DNA from: Hawksworthiomyces lignivorus
Taxonomy: Eukaryota; Ascomycota; Sordariomycetes; Ophiostomatales; Ophiostomataceae
Assembly (NCBI GenBank): GCA_002917075.1
Contig: NTMA01000098.1
Span: forward strand, 62,001-126,000
Direction of reading: 5' to 3'
DNA length: 64,000 nucleotides
Positions 1-10,396 of the stretch are shown one piece after another. A model generated the notes under the pieces. The model saw nothing but the letters and a program-made list of their open reading frames with translations, did no database searches and had not been told where the DNA came from. Position 1 is the stretch's first letter, and each line of letters starts with the position of its first letter. The position numbers and the translations under genes were made by a program.

Positions 1-2023
1 TTATTCTTCATTGCTGATTTTGGCAGTCTGTGCACGAAGTCTAACCACATACCGACGTTCAACTCCACAAGCAATCACTAAGAAACTAGTTTTAAGCATG
101 GTATCTCCAGCAGTCACGATTATTCAACGTATAAGTGTTTTAACACAGAAGTGCCAACGATGTTATATAGAGTTACGATGATGGGAGAAAAAGAATTCTC
201 TGGGAAAGATGTAGTATTGGCAGCCTTTGGAGCTTTTTGCGAGCCTTCGAAATTTCCTGAAGGCTTCTTCTCGGAGCTCCCTTGTCATGCTGCGTGAGAA
301 GCTCCTTGATATCACTTGGTGATATGAACTCTACAGTCCTAATTTAGAGTTCCTATTAATAATCTTCCCCTGCAATTCTCTCGCTCACTAGAAAAGTGAC
401 TGACTTTGAGCTAACGTCACCCTCTCAGAAAGATGAAGGTGGCCGGACCTCGTATATTAAAGAGGCTCTGTACCACCAATAGGGAGGGACATGAAGAGAT
501 AATTAAGGAGAGAAACATAGACAAGAGGCCCAGTCTGTCTACAAGAGTACCCGACGTCGGGGACGCTCTTCTATCGGGCCCTTTTTTTCTCATATTATAC
601 TATCTTGCGAAAGTGCGCTTGTAAATAGATCGCCCGTTGCTTCCGGCTTTTGGGGGCTACCGGAAAAGCATTAACCGAAGGCTCTATGTTGTGGGTTTCG
701 CCGCTGGTACATCATAGTGCAGCAAGTGAAACTAGGAAAACAAGTCGACAACAAGAATAAACTACTTGAAAGACGGACTTAAGACGCAAATGGGCGAGTA
801 TCAGTAAGAAGACCCGGCTCGTGAAGGCATTGGTCATATGGTATCCAAGACGCAAAGCAAGAAAGGAAAGCCAGTAGAGGAAATGCTATAGCTAGAGAAC
901 TATTTCCCCGTGTTGGTCTTGCAGATGAATGATGTACAGTATATTCTGCGTTTTCTTTTGGTTAATATGCCGGGCAAGCCGATTCACATCCCGACGCTCC
1001 GACCAGCCGTCAAAGAAGCAAACGTTCTTTTGGCCACGAGGACATGTTATGTAGCAGTCCCCTGAACAACGATGAGGCCGATCGCTAGCTTGATTTGAGT
1101 GGAGAAGCAGCATGACACAGGGAGCAGCCAGTGGCAGTAACACTAGTTGAACTCCAACTAGAGGGGGCTGAGGAGGTTAAAGAAATTGCGGGGAGAAAGA
1201 ATGAATGGCACATATTCATCTCCATAGGCTTACAATTTAAGCACTTGTACTCCGTACAGCACAGTCTAGCTAGTCATGGCGGGGTACAGAGTAACCGACC
1301 CCTGCAACTCATCTACTCTTGTAAGTCATTAGCGAGGGGAGGGGCAAAGGGACAAACAGCGCCTGCCAACACCGATCTCCCCTGTAGCTTTCAGTACGAG
1401 TAAAAAGTAGGACACAAACTTCGCAGATGGGATGCTGGAGAGGCAGGCTGGCCCTTTTCCATTTTCGAATTGGAACTGTCACTCGCATCCCTTTCAAAAC
1501 GCTAGCTCTTCAGTTTTCAGGCGATACTTGGCTTATCCATTACTTGCACTCTTTCTGCAGAAGTGCCACGGCTGTGCATTAGACTGACTGTGTCCCCGCA
1601 TTATCTCTTTTTAGCCCGGATATCTTTGGCCGGGCCAGCCTCGAGACTACCCGGGAGCCCGGAGTGTCGGATCTCTAAGTTCCAACGAGAGTGAATGGGG
1701 AGCTAGAGACAGTAGTCTAGATGGTGTATATGGGGTTGACAATGCTTAGTGCAAATGTGAACGTGGAGGGTCGAAAAGAGGATAGAGAAGACCCGGAAAT
1801 AGGTACTAGCGATGCTTTCGAAGGGGACATGATCTAATGAGCACAGAGTATATAACATGGCGAAGCTGTCCTGGTTCAGTCCTCGTATGTATTCTGATCT
1901 CGTCTTCGTTTCTCTTCTGTTCTTCGTCTCCTGTTTTTTTAGCTGCATACCCCGACGCTGTTCTTCTACCACATTATTTTATTTGCAGCAATACAACCAC
2001 CGGAACAGGCACACACACACACA
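1..2023. other. Intergenic stretch, no gene recognised
   Basis: No open frame here resembles a known protein and the short frames lack ATG starts or conserved features. Visible small elements are a 12-bp perfect palindrome with an ACGT core at 550-561, an inverted repeat (7-bp arms) at 309-325, one copy of the motif TACTCCGTA near 1248, and a (CA)n run at 2010-2022 directly before the next start codon. The last few hundred bases are presumably the promoter and leader of the AtuA-like gene. Confidence 0.6.
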
Positions 2024-3913
2024 ATGGGATCCGTTGAGCCAAGACGCCCCGTTCGCGTGGCCGGCGCCTCTGGAGGTTACTCCGACCGCGTCCGTGCCAT
2101 CGAGTCTCTGGCTAGGGATGAGGATGTCGACGTCATTGTCGGCGACTGGCTCTCTGAGCTGACCATGACCATCCACGGCACCGGCAAGATCCGCAACAAG
2201 GCTGCCAATGCTGGCAAGAAGCTCACGTGGGAAGAGGAGGTCCAGAGCGCCATGTTCGCCGAGAACTTTATGGACTGCTTCGAGCCCGCCATTGAGCATC
2301 TGGCCAAGCGCGGCGTCAAGCTGGCCGTAAATGCCGGCGCCTCCGACACGGAGATCCTGGCCAAGATCGTCCAGAACAAGGTCAAGGAGAAGGGCTACAA
2401 CCTCAAGGTCGCCTGGATCGAGGGCGACGACGCCACCGGCACCGTCAAGGCCCTGATCGAGAAGGGCGAGCAGTTCCGCAGCCTGATGCACAACAAGTCC
2501 CTCGACGAGTGGGGCCTGGAGCCCGTCTGCGCCCAGTGCTACCAGGGCGGTCTCGGCATCGCCCGCGCCCTGACCGAGGGCGCCGACATTGTCATCTGCG
2601 GCCGCGTCTCCGACGCGTCGCCCATCATCGGCGCCGCCGCCTGGTGGCACCAGTGGCGCGCCGACCAGTTCGACGAGCTGGCCGGCTCCCTCGTCATCGG
2701 CCACCTGCTCGAGTGCGCGTCGTACGTCGCCGGCGGCTACTGCGCCGACTTCAAGACGCTGCTCAAGTCCGGCAAGCACATCGACATGGGCTTCCCCATC
2801 TGCGCCATCGACTCCAAGGGCGAGGGCGTCATGTACAAGGAGAAGAACCGGGGCGGCGTCATGACGGTCAACTCGGTCACGTCGCAGCTCCTATACGAGA
2901 TCCAGGGCCCGCAGTACTACAACTGCGACGTCACCGCCTGGCTCGAGGACATCAAGATCGAGCAGATCGGCGAGGACCAGGTCAAGGTGTCGGGCGTCAA
3001 GGGCCTGCCGCCGCCGCCCACAACCAAGGTCGGCATCACCGGCTTCGCCGGCTACCAGGCCGAGTACCACGTGTACCTGTGCGGCCTCGACATTGAGGAA
3101 AAGTGCAAGATGACCGAGGACCAGATCAAGGCGGAGCTGGGCCCCGACCTGCTCAAGCGCTTCGACGTGCTCAAGTTCATGCAGAACGGCTCGTCCGTCA
3201 TCGACGCGCGCAACCAGGACGTCGCCACCGTCGACTTCCGCATCTTCGCCCAGAGCAAGGACAGCGAGCTGCTGAGCATGCGCAACCCCAACGGCTTCTT
3301 CCGCCGCAGCATGACCTGCTTCCTGCAGAGCGTGCCCGGCGCCTCGCTGGGCAACGACATGCGCCAGGCCGAGGGCAAGCCCTACTACGAGTATCACCCG
3401 TCGCTGATGCCCCAGTCCGAGATGAAGCAGCGCCTGCACCTCCTCTTCGACCACCCCACCCCCGTCATCGACCTGCCGCTGCCGCCCCAGTTCCGCACCT
3501 ACGACCGCCAGCAGCCCTCCTACGAGACCAAGAACCCCGTCCCGCTCGACAGCTTCGGCCCCACCGTGCGCATGCCGCTCGGCCGCATTGCCCTCGGCCG
3601 CTCCGGCGACAAGTGCAGCGACTGCAACGTCGGCTTCTTCGTGCGCCACGACGACGAGTTCGTCTGGCTGCGCAGCCTGCTGACCGTCGCCAAGATCCGT
3701 GAGCTGCTCGGCCCCGAGGAGGACAAGGGCAAGCCCATCGACCGCTTCGAGATGCCCAACATCCGCGCCGTCCACTTTTTGCTGCACGACCACCTCGACC
3801 GCGGCTACGACGCCTGCTCCACCTACGACACCCTGGGCAAGAACTGCCTCGAGTACCTGCGCGCCAAGACCGTCGACATCCCCATCCGGTTTGTCGAGCG
3901 CGGCATCTTGTAA
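2024..3913 (+). CDS. AtuA-like (DUF1446) family protein
   Basis: Single-exon gene of 629 residues starting at the ATG just after a CA repeat. The N-terminal two thirds carries the acyclic-terpene-utilisation AtuA fold (DUF1446): an early glycine-rich segment (VAGASGGYSDR), the block GVKLAVNAGASD near residue 105, and IVICGRVSDASPIIGAAAWW near residue 195. The C-terminal part from about residue 510 (VRMPLGRIALGRSGDKCSD onward) matches the ferredoxin-fold AtuA-like domain often fused to it. In bacteria AtuA belongs to a citronellol/geraniol degradation cluster, but its reaction is not established; the fungal proteins are common and uncharacterised. The length is typical of the two-domain fungal form and no targeting signal is evident. 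G+C-rich third positions create a 363-codon antisense shadow frame, which I reject. Family certain, substrate unknown. Confidence 0.92.
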   Translation: MGSVEPRRPVRVAGASGGYSDRVRAIESLARDEDVDVIVGDWLSELTMTIHGTGKIRNKAANAGKKLTWEEEVQSAMFAENFMDCFEPAIEHLAKRGVKLAVNAGASDTEILAKIVQNKVKEKGYNLKVAWIEGDDATGTVKALIEKGEQFRSLMHNKSLDEWGLEPVCAQCYQGGLGIARALTEGADIVICGRVSDASPIIGAAAWWHQWRADQFDELAGSLVIGHLLECASYVAGGYCADFKTLLKSGKHIDMGFPICAIDSKGEGVMYKEKNRGGVMTVNSVTSQLLYEIQGPQYYNCDVTAWLEDIKIEQIGEDQVKVSGVKGLPPPPTTKVGITGFAGYQAEYHVYLCGLDIEEKCKMTEDQIKAELGPDLLKRFDVLKFMQNGSSVIDARNQDVATVDFRIFAQSKDSELLSMRNPNGFFRRSMTCFLQSVPGASLGNDMRQAEGKPYYEYHPSLMPQSEMKQRLHLLFDHPTPVIDLPLPPQFRTYDRQQPSYETKNPVPLDSFGPTVRMPLGRIALGRSGDKCSDCNVGFFVRHDDEFVWLRSLLTVAKIRELLGPEEDKGKPIDRFEMPNIRAVHFLLHDHLDRGYDACSTYDTLGKNCLEYLRAKTVDIPIRFVERGIL

Positions 3914-5221
3914 AAAGTGTCGAAAAAGGGATTGGTACTTGATGAAAACAAAAAACAGTAAAATAGTTTGAAAAAACAACAAACAAAAAAAAAAAAAAGA
4001 TTAAAATGGGAATGAGATAATGACACGTCTTGCGCACAGCGAGCCAACTCTTCAATACATGTCTTCTATATTTTCCTCCGCGCTCTGTACATATTATCAG
4101 CTTAGCACCAAGAATCAAGATTGTTCAAACTGATCTAATGTTCCGCGAACTTTTGCAGTCTGTTCTACAGCCATAAGAATGCCTTACCTATGTGTATCTG
4201 CGAAATGAAAGCTTCTAAAAGAGGAAAATGGGTCGTTTCAATCGCGGTCTGCTGGGCTGCAACCTTGCGGGGCTACATAGTATATTCTATTGGGCAGGAT
4301 TCTCTGCTACATTATGCACGAAGCGCGCTAACAAGAGAGAGCAGGAAAACCAATACAATAGGCGCCGCTGGATCCTAAAACAGTAGCAGTGCCAGAGAAA
4401 ATTCAGGGCTAGGAGGTTTTTGTATTTGCTGCAGCTCCCAGCAGGCCAGCTTCTCTCTTTCAACGCCCCTAGCCGCTAGCGAACGAAGTGCGAGCGATAG
4501 AGCTCTATTTATAAGTCAAAACAGCGTTTTGATTATTCTAAAGCTACTCCGACCAGATGCGTGCCCTGTGGTAGGAAAGGGAGATATAATTGTGTAAGGA
4601 ATCGAATCGAGATTGTACTCTTTGTAAAAATTAAACTTGTGGCTGTGTGCTGCTATTTGAAGTTGGAAGCCAACTATGAGACCGGTAGGATCGTGTTGTA
4701 AACCGCTTGGCATTATCAAAGCATGCTTCTGTGTCTTCTTTACTCCTGGCGCTTACTTGACAAATGGCATGCTCTAGGATTGTTTGGCCTTTTTCACACA
4801 ATACTCTGCTCTGTTTTATCTTGCGGCAGACGATATGCTCCTAGTGAGTACGGCTACAGTGAAAGTGGTCCGTTTCTGCCCCCCAAGGCTATAGGCCATT
4901 TGTTGCAAGAGGAAATAGAAACAAAAGGAATACGGTCTGCACTTTGTTTCCTTGTATATATAATCTTTCTCATCTAGATGCATAGCTGAACAGTTTGTCC
5001 AGCAATGCAAATTGAACTGTATGGATCGTTTTTGAATGACATTGGAAAACAGTTACAGTTCAGAAACATCATTGTCACCGGCCAGCCAGGCACCTTTCCG
5101 ATGTGGAATTATATCACAAAGTGATTAACTAACCACAATCCAATACAGTGGTGGCAACGACGGTAACACAACGAACGGGGTAAACAGCACCTATTATCCC
5201 AGCAATTTGCGAGCAGCAGAT
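3914..5221. other. Intergenic stretch
   Basis: Begins with the A-rich 3' trailer of the AtuA-like gene (long A tracts at about 3970-4000). The rest shows only short chance frames. I see no RNA gene, repeat family or recognisable coding segment; the right end is the promoter of the next gene. Confidence 0.55.
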
Positions 5222-7348
5222 ATGAGTAGAGGTCACGACAACACGAAAAGTGGTAGTATCTCTAGCTCCGAGGGATACAGCGGGAGCTATGTACGGAGGA
5301 CCTCGCTGAACTATGACCGGCAGCGCACGATGAGCCGTCATAGAGTTAGCTGGCATTATCCTACGCTGACCGTACTATTATTCCTTGCTAGCGTTTTGCT
5401 AGCTGCTGGCCACGATCTATATTACAATAGCCTCAGCGGAAAACTGGCGGAATCGAACAGCGACCTTGATAGTAGCGGAGGAGGGATAGCAGACGCGAGC
5501 CTAGGAAACAACAGCAGCCAGCAGACATGGGCGATTCGCATTGGCACGGGTCTGGCGTTTCTCAATAAAACATGCCTCGTTGCTGCGGTCGGGCTTGTCG
5601 GCGTGCAGCAAGTATGGGTGACGCTGCGGCAGAAAGCAATGACTATTAATGGCATTGATAGCATGTTTGCAGTGATGAACAATCCGTTGGCGCTGTTTAG
5701 CAGGGATCTTCTTATGCATGCGAAGCTGCTCGTCTTGTTAGCTGTCGTTTCTTGGTAGGTAGATCAAAGCACACAAACGCCAGAAGAGACCTGGAAGAGC
5801 GAAGAGCTGACTTATGGCAGGTTGATTCCCCTTGCGGCCATCGTAACACCGGCCACCCTTTCTGTGCAGTCGCAGCCATTTGCCACAATCACCAAGATGG
5901 CTGTGCCAGGCGTCAACTTCACCGATTCTTCCCACTGGGTCTCGACCGAAGGCGCTGGTTACGTGGTTGGCGCCAGTTATGACATTGCCACGCTCTTCAG
6001 TAATGTCTACTCGTCGTTTAGCTATGTTCCCACGCCGGCTCCTTTTCCGAATGCCTCCTACGAACAGACTCTGTACGGCCCATCGTACAAGTGTATCAGC
6101 TTAAACGAAGCTATTGCCGCCAACTATTCAGCTACATGGCTGATCAACAACCCAAAGGGCGAGCTAAACGTTACGTATAAGACGTTTGAGGATGTATTTT
6201 ATGGCGAGCTTGGCGTGCCTCGTACGCACGACCCCCAAGACTTCCCCACTGCGATCTACAGTGCTGCGGCACCCGACTATCTGTTTAACATGATCCTCAT
6301 CTCGGCCGCCGGCGTGAACCCGCTGTGGGACGGCGGTGAGGAAGTCGTCATCAACACCACAACCACGAAGTCGGCCGGGACAGAGACCACGCATGTCACT
6401 TTGTCTGGACCGCCGGGAAGCAACATGGTATGCCAACTGTACAACACGTCTTTCCACGTGTCAATGCGCTTCGAGAACGGAGTGCAGTCCATTGTGCCAC
6501 TCGATATTCAATACCTGGAACCGCAAAACTGGGACGGGCTGGCGGGCGAGGGTTCGGTTGTCGCTCGGTGCCCTGCTCCCGGATCCGGGCCGACGTCGCG
6601 TGGCAACTGCACACAGGCGACAGACACCTACTACGTGACTCATTTACTCTTCTCGTACTTGCTATCTGGCAATCTGCGGGCCTCCGCATCTGGCAGCGTC
6701 ACCCCTGCAAACAACCAGGCCACCATACCGCTGCTGCAGTCGGCCCTCATCCACTGCCCGGACCTGTATAACAGCACGCAGTATTTTGAGTCCGGCCTCG
6801 TGGTCGCGGAAATCTTCGAACCGTCGCTCTGTCACAACGGCACACTCGCCGCCGCCATCGAGCAGCTGTCGCGCAACTTCACCTACAGCACGCTGGCCTT
6901 TGACGGCTGGAGCAACTACACCACCGACGCCGCCGTCACCCACACGGCGGCGCGCCTGTTCTTCGCCTACAGCCGCCGCACGCTGTGGGCGGCCTACGCC
7001 AGCGTGCTGGCGGCCACGCTCGCGGCCATGGTCGTCGGCGCGCGCGCCCTGTGGCGCAACGGCGTCGTCAGCAGCACGTCCTTCTCGGCGGTGCTGCTCA
7101 CCACGCGCAACCCGCAGCTGGACGCGCTGGCCCTCCTCGACGGCTTCGGCGCAGCAGAGGTCGGAGACCGGGACAATGTTAGGATCCTTGGAGGCGAGAG
7201 CCGCGATGCCGTCTACCAGCGGTCGATGGGCGCCCTGCCACAGGACAAGCAGATCGGCAAGCTGCGGCTGCGGTTCGGCCGCATCGACACTGGAGGCGCC
7301 GCTGCGCAGGCTGGCTTTGGGCTGGACGGAACGGTAAAGCCGTTGTAA
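5222..7348 (+). CDS. Multi-pass membrane protein of unknown function
   Basis: Two exons, 5222-5754 and 5821-7348, joined by a 66-bp GTAGGT...CAG intron that splits a Trp codon and gives the family-typical junction VVSWLIPLAAIVTPATLSV; 686 residues. The start is the first ATG; the frame extends upstream only through a TTG. Hydrophobic segments lie at about residues 47-63, 105-130 and 170-195. A long extracellular-looking region with many N-x-S/T sites and scattered Cys follows, then one more membrane helix near residues 570-590 and a cytoplasmic-looking tail. This architecture is shared by a large group of filamentous-fungal proteins sometimes labelled 'formylmethionine deformylase-like', a label with no catalytic support: I see no deformylase metal motif (HExxH). 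Probably a plasma-membrane protein; role unknown. Confidence 0.82.
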
Positions 7349-7974
7349 TATAGATATTAAAGGCTACGGGAGCACTTCACTTCCTTCAGTCTATCGGGTG
7401 TTCATTGGTGCTTGTTTCAAAACGCTGCAACATAGCTTGGAGAGTGGCGTTTGTCTAATTGGAGTAATTATGTACATACATGGGCAATTTCAATGTAACT
7501 TTATCTTTTTTTTTTTTTTTTTTTTTTCGGTCTTCTTTTCTTTTGGCGGTAGCTTCCGATTGCATAGGCGTTGTTTTGACAGTGGGGGGTCGAGTGGGAT
7601 TACCGGCGGTGGCGATCTGATCCTGAATATCTGCTATTATTATCACAACACTAATTTGGGTGAGACCACAATCCAGTTCCATATCAAAAATAAGTGGGAT
7701 ATACCGAGACTTTCTGGGACCTCTCCATTGAAACCCCTTGACGGTCGAATGCCGCCTTCAGGAGTAAACATCGAGACAGCACATGTTGTCTTTGGCCACA
7801 GTATGCCAATGATCTGATGCCACGTTGTGCAGCAACGCGAATTGGCATCAAAAAGAAGCATTGATGACCCAGTGGTCAACCCGATCTACCAACGTCACTC
7901 TCACAGCAGCTAGACTAGACTAGACCAGAACAGTTTGATGGACAAGCTTCACCTTCTTGAGAGAAATAGCGAAT
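7349..7974. other. Intergenic stretch
   Basis: Holds a 22-base T run at 7506-7527 and a short CTAGA microsatellite near 7910-7925. No gene, RNA or mobile-element signature recognised; it separates the 3' end of the membrane-protein gene from the transporter promoter. Confidence 0.5.
7506..7527. repeat. Poly-T homopolymer tract
   Basis: Uninterrupted run of 22 T residues downstream of the membrane-protein gene. Likely a simple slippage-prone tract in the 3' flank; no function assigned. Confidence 0.9.
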
Positions 7975-9441
7975 ATGGTAGTGATTTCCACTATGAAGCT
8001 CGATGACGCATGCTCACTTCCTCCAGACCCGCCGGGACATCAACTGCGCAAGCTGGAGCCATTGGCAGATGCGCAAATGCGGACAAATGGGGCGGCTGCC
8101 ATACCGGCCACCGCACCGGGCATGGCACCGGCGTCATCGGCAGGGACATCAAGAACCGTCACAGCTGAGGCCCCGCCGCGTGCGAGTCGGGCCTCTGTCT
8201 CGAGTCGACCGCGGCTTGCTTCTCTGGAGCGCGTGCCGACATACTTGCAACCTGAGATGCCGCTCCGGGAGCGCCTCCACCACTTCACCTTCGCTTGGTA
8301 TACGCTGACCATGTCCACCAGTGGCGTTGCTCTGGTACTGGGAATTACACCACACCGGTTTCGGGGGCTTAACATCATTGGCCTTATTATCTTCCTCCTC
8401 GACCTCATCTTCTTTCTCTTCATCACCTTCGCGATCTGCTTCCGCTTTGTCACCCACCGACACACCTTTCGCAAATCCCTCACTCACCCATCAGAGTCTC
8501 TATTCGTTCCGACCTTTTTTTTGTCGATTGCTGCGCTTCTAGCCAACACGTCCGAGTATGGCCACCTCTTCTTTGCGGCGGACTCCGCTGCGCGACGGGG
8601 TCTGACACGCTTCCTCGGCGTCGTGTTTTGGATCTACCTAGCCGTCACGTTCCTCTTCTCCGTCTTTCAGTACCATATTCTATTTACGGTAAAGCCTGAG
8701 CGTCGCCTCACCGTCAGCGCCATGACGCCTGCTTGGATCTTGCCCATATTTCCGGTCATGCTAGCGGGTACGCTTGCAGCCGTCTTCTCGCCAGACCAGG
8801 AACCTGGCCGAGCGCTGGCCATGCTCTCCGCAGGCCTGGCAGCCCAGGGGTTAGGGTTCTTGGTGTCAGTCTTTATGTACTCAACCTATCTCTCGCGCCT
8901 CATGGCTTTTGGCCTGCCCGCCCAGCGGCCTGGCATGTTCATCTCCGTGGGCCCCCCCAGCTTCACCTGCGCGACTTTTATTTCCATGGGCATGGACGCG
9001 CCGCGTGTGCTGACCGGCGACCCGTCCACAACTGTGACCATGCTGCTTTCTGGGCTTGATCTGGACGGGACCACAGACAGCAGCTTGGCCACGACTGGCG
9101 CAATTGCTTTGGCAGCGTCAGTTCGCTTCTTTGCACTGTTTTCAGCAGTGTTTCTCTGGGGCCTGAGCTTTTGGTTCTTCACATCAGCCACCGGCGCCGT
9201 CATTGCGGGTATGCCCGATCGAAGGTTCCACTTGAGCTGGTGGAGCTTTGTCTTCCCCAACGCTGGGTTTACCATTGCCACCATCCGCTTCGGCATGGCC
9301 TTCAACAGCGAAGGCATTCTCTGGATGTCTACGGCTATGACAATCTGTCTCGTTGTTGCGTGGCTTTTCATCTTTATGCGGTGCATAAACGCAGTCATCC
9401 GACGTGAGATCGTCTGGCCAGGCCACGACGAAGATGAGTAG
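7975..9441 (+). CDS. SLAC1/TehA/Mae1-type anion or C4-dicarboxylate transporter
   Basis: Intronless, 488 residues from the ATG at 7975 (a second in-frame ATG at 7993 is also possible). After a polar N-terminus of about 100 residues, about ten hydrophobic helices follow, beginning with the family-typical entry LHHFTFAWYTLTMSTSGVA. Other hallmarks are FQYHILFTVK in the middle and the segment PGMFISVGPPSFTCATFIS. This is the voltage-dependent anion channel family (PF03595), which includes the yeast malate permease Mae1, the sulfite pump Ssu1 and bacterial TehA. The long N-terminus and the GPPSFT segment look more like Mae1-type dicarboxylate carriers than Ssu1, but substrate cannot be fixed from sequence alone. 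Expected in the plasma membrane. Its neighbours offer no metabolic clue. Confidence 0.88.
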   Translation: MVVISTMKLDDACSLPPDPPGHQLRKLEPLADAQMRTNGAAAIPATAPGMAPASSAGTSRTVTAEAPPRASRASVSSRPRLASLERVPTYLQPEMPLRERLHHFTFAWYTLTMSTSGVALVLGITPHRFRGLNIIGLIIFLLDLIFFLFITFAICFRFVTHRHTFRKSLTHPSESLFVPTFFLSIAALLANTSEYGHLFFAADSAARRGLTRFLGVVFWIYLAVTFLFSVFQYHILFTVKPERRLTVSAMTPAWILPIFPVMLAGTLAAVFSPDQEPGRALAMLSAGLAAQGLGFLVSVFMYSTYLSRLMAFGLPAQRPGMFISVGPPSFTCATFISMGMDAPRVLTGDPSTTVTMLLSGLDLDGTTDSSLATTGAIALAASVRFFALFSAVFLWGLSFWFFTSATGAVIAGMPDRRFHLSWWSFVFPNAGFTIATIRFGMAFNSEGILWMSTAMTICLVVAWLFIFMRCINAVIRREIVWPGHDEDE

Positions 9442-10396
9442 GACGATCATTACCATAGACGTGTACGCAAAACAGCTACGATATATAATCAAGAATTCCC
9501 ACTTACTCCCTATTTGATGAAATGATGGGCGGCGTTATTCCTTAGATTAGTTACATTCCCCTTGCTAGGCTTAGATTATTCTTTTTGGCTTTTATAGAAA
9601 TACTACTCTATACCAAATTCGCATTTGTTTGCCCAACAAGGTGATGCCGAGTACCATGGCACAGCACAAGCTTTTTGAAGAAGGGCGTTGGAGTCCGTCA
9701 GCCGGAGATTAGGCGCGCGGATGTCTCGAAATCCTTTTTTCGCAATCTCTTACCGCTTTTGGTTGTCAATACTAGTCGTAAGCATTCTAAACCCAACTAA
9801 GCCTTCAATTTTCAGCGACGGCTACGTCACCAGCTATTTCCCGGGTCATCGGACTCTCATGGGCTTGTACATTCAACAATGCCTGACAGTGACATCGTCC
9901 CAAAAGCGCTGCGGTACAAATGGCATAGCCACTAAACACATACACGTAGTTGTCTGGCAACCTGTATTTCCGCCGTATGCTTATGCTTAGAAACCAGGTC
10001 CTGGACGCAATGGCAGCTCCATTCTCATTTGTGCGCCGACTTTGGACCGAGAAACGTTGCCGTCTGTGCCTTGTAGGATTCAGCTCCTCGACATCATATC
10101 TCATTAACTCGCGCTTCCAGATCCAATATGCGAGTCCCACAAAATGTTAACGAATGCGGTTCCTAGAGATCTACCATCGATGCGCTCAGAGGAGGGGGGG
10201 GGGGGGCTTAAAAAGAACACGAGAAATGGATCAATTTGGGAATAACACGCGAAAAGTCAACATATAAGTAGAGAGCTCTCGTCCACTGCCTCTTATTTGG
10301 CTTAGCTGCCATTCTTTGGGGAGTCATGTTTTTTTATTCACCTGTAATTAGAGAACTTGACCAAACTCCTACGACTTGGGAAATAATACTGCTGCA
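9442..10396. other. Intergenic stretch with G-run and esterase promoter
   Basis: No coding segment recognised. It contains a 13-base G run at 10194-10206 and a TATAAG element at 10263-10268, about 130 bp before the esterase start, which is a plausible core promoter. Confidence 0.5.
10194..10206. repeat. Poly-G tract
   Basis: Thirteen consecutive G residues, preceded by GGA, in an otherwise A+T-leaning promoter, about 190 bp upstream of the carboxylesterase start. Confidence 0.9.

Noticed and set aside
2891..3982. 363-codon minus-strand frame over the AtuA-like gene
   Set aside because: It is a shadow of a G+C-rich-third-position gene; the translation is low-complexity Val/Ala/Leu/Gly and matches no family.
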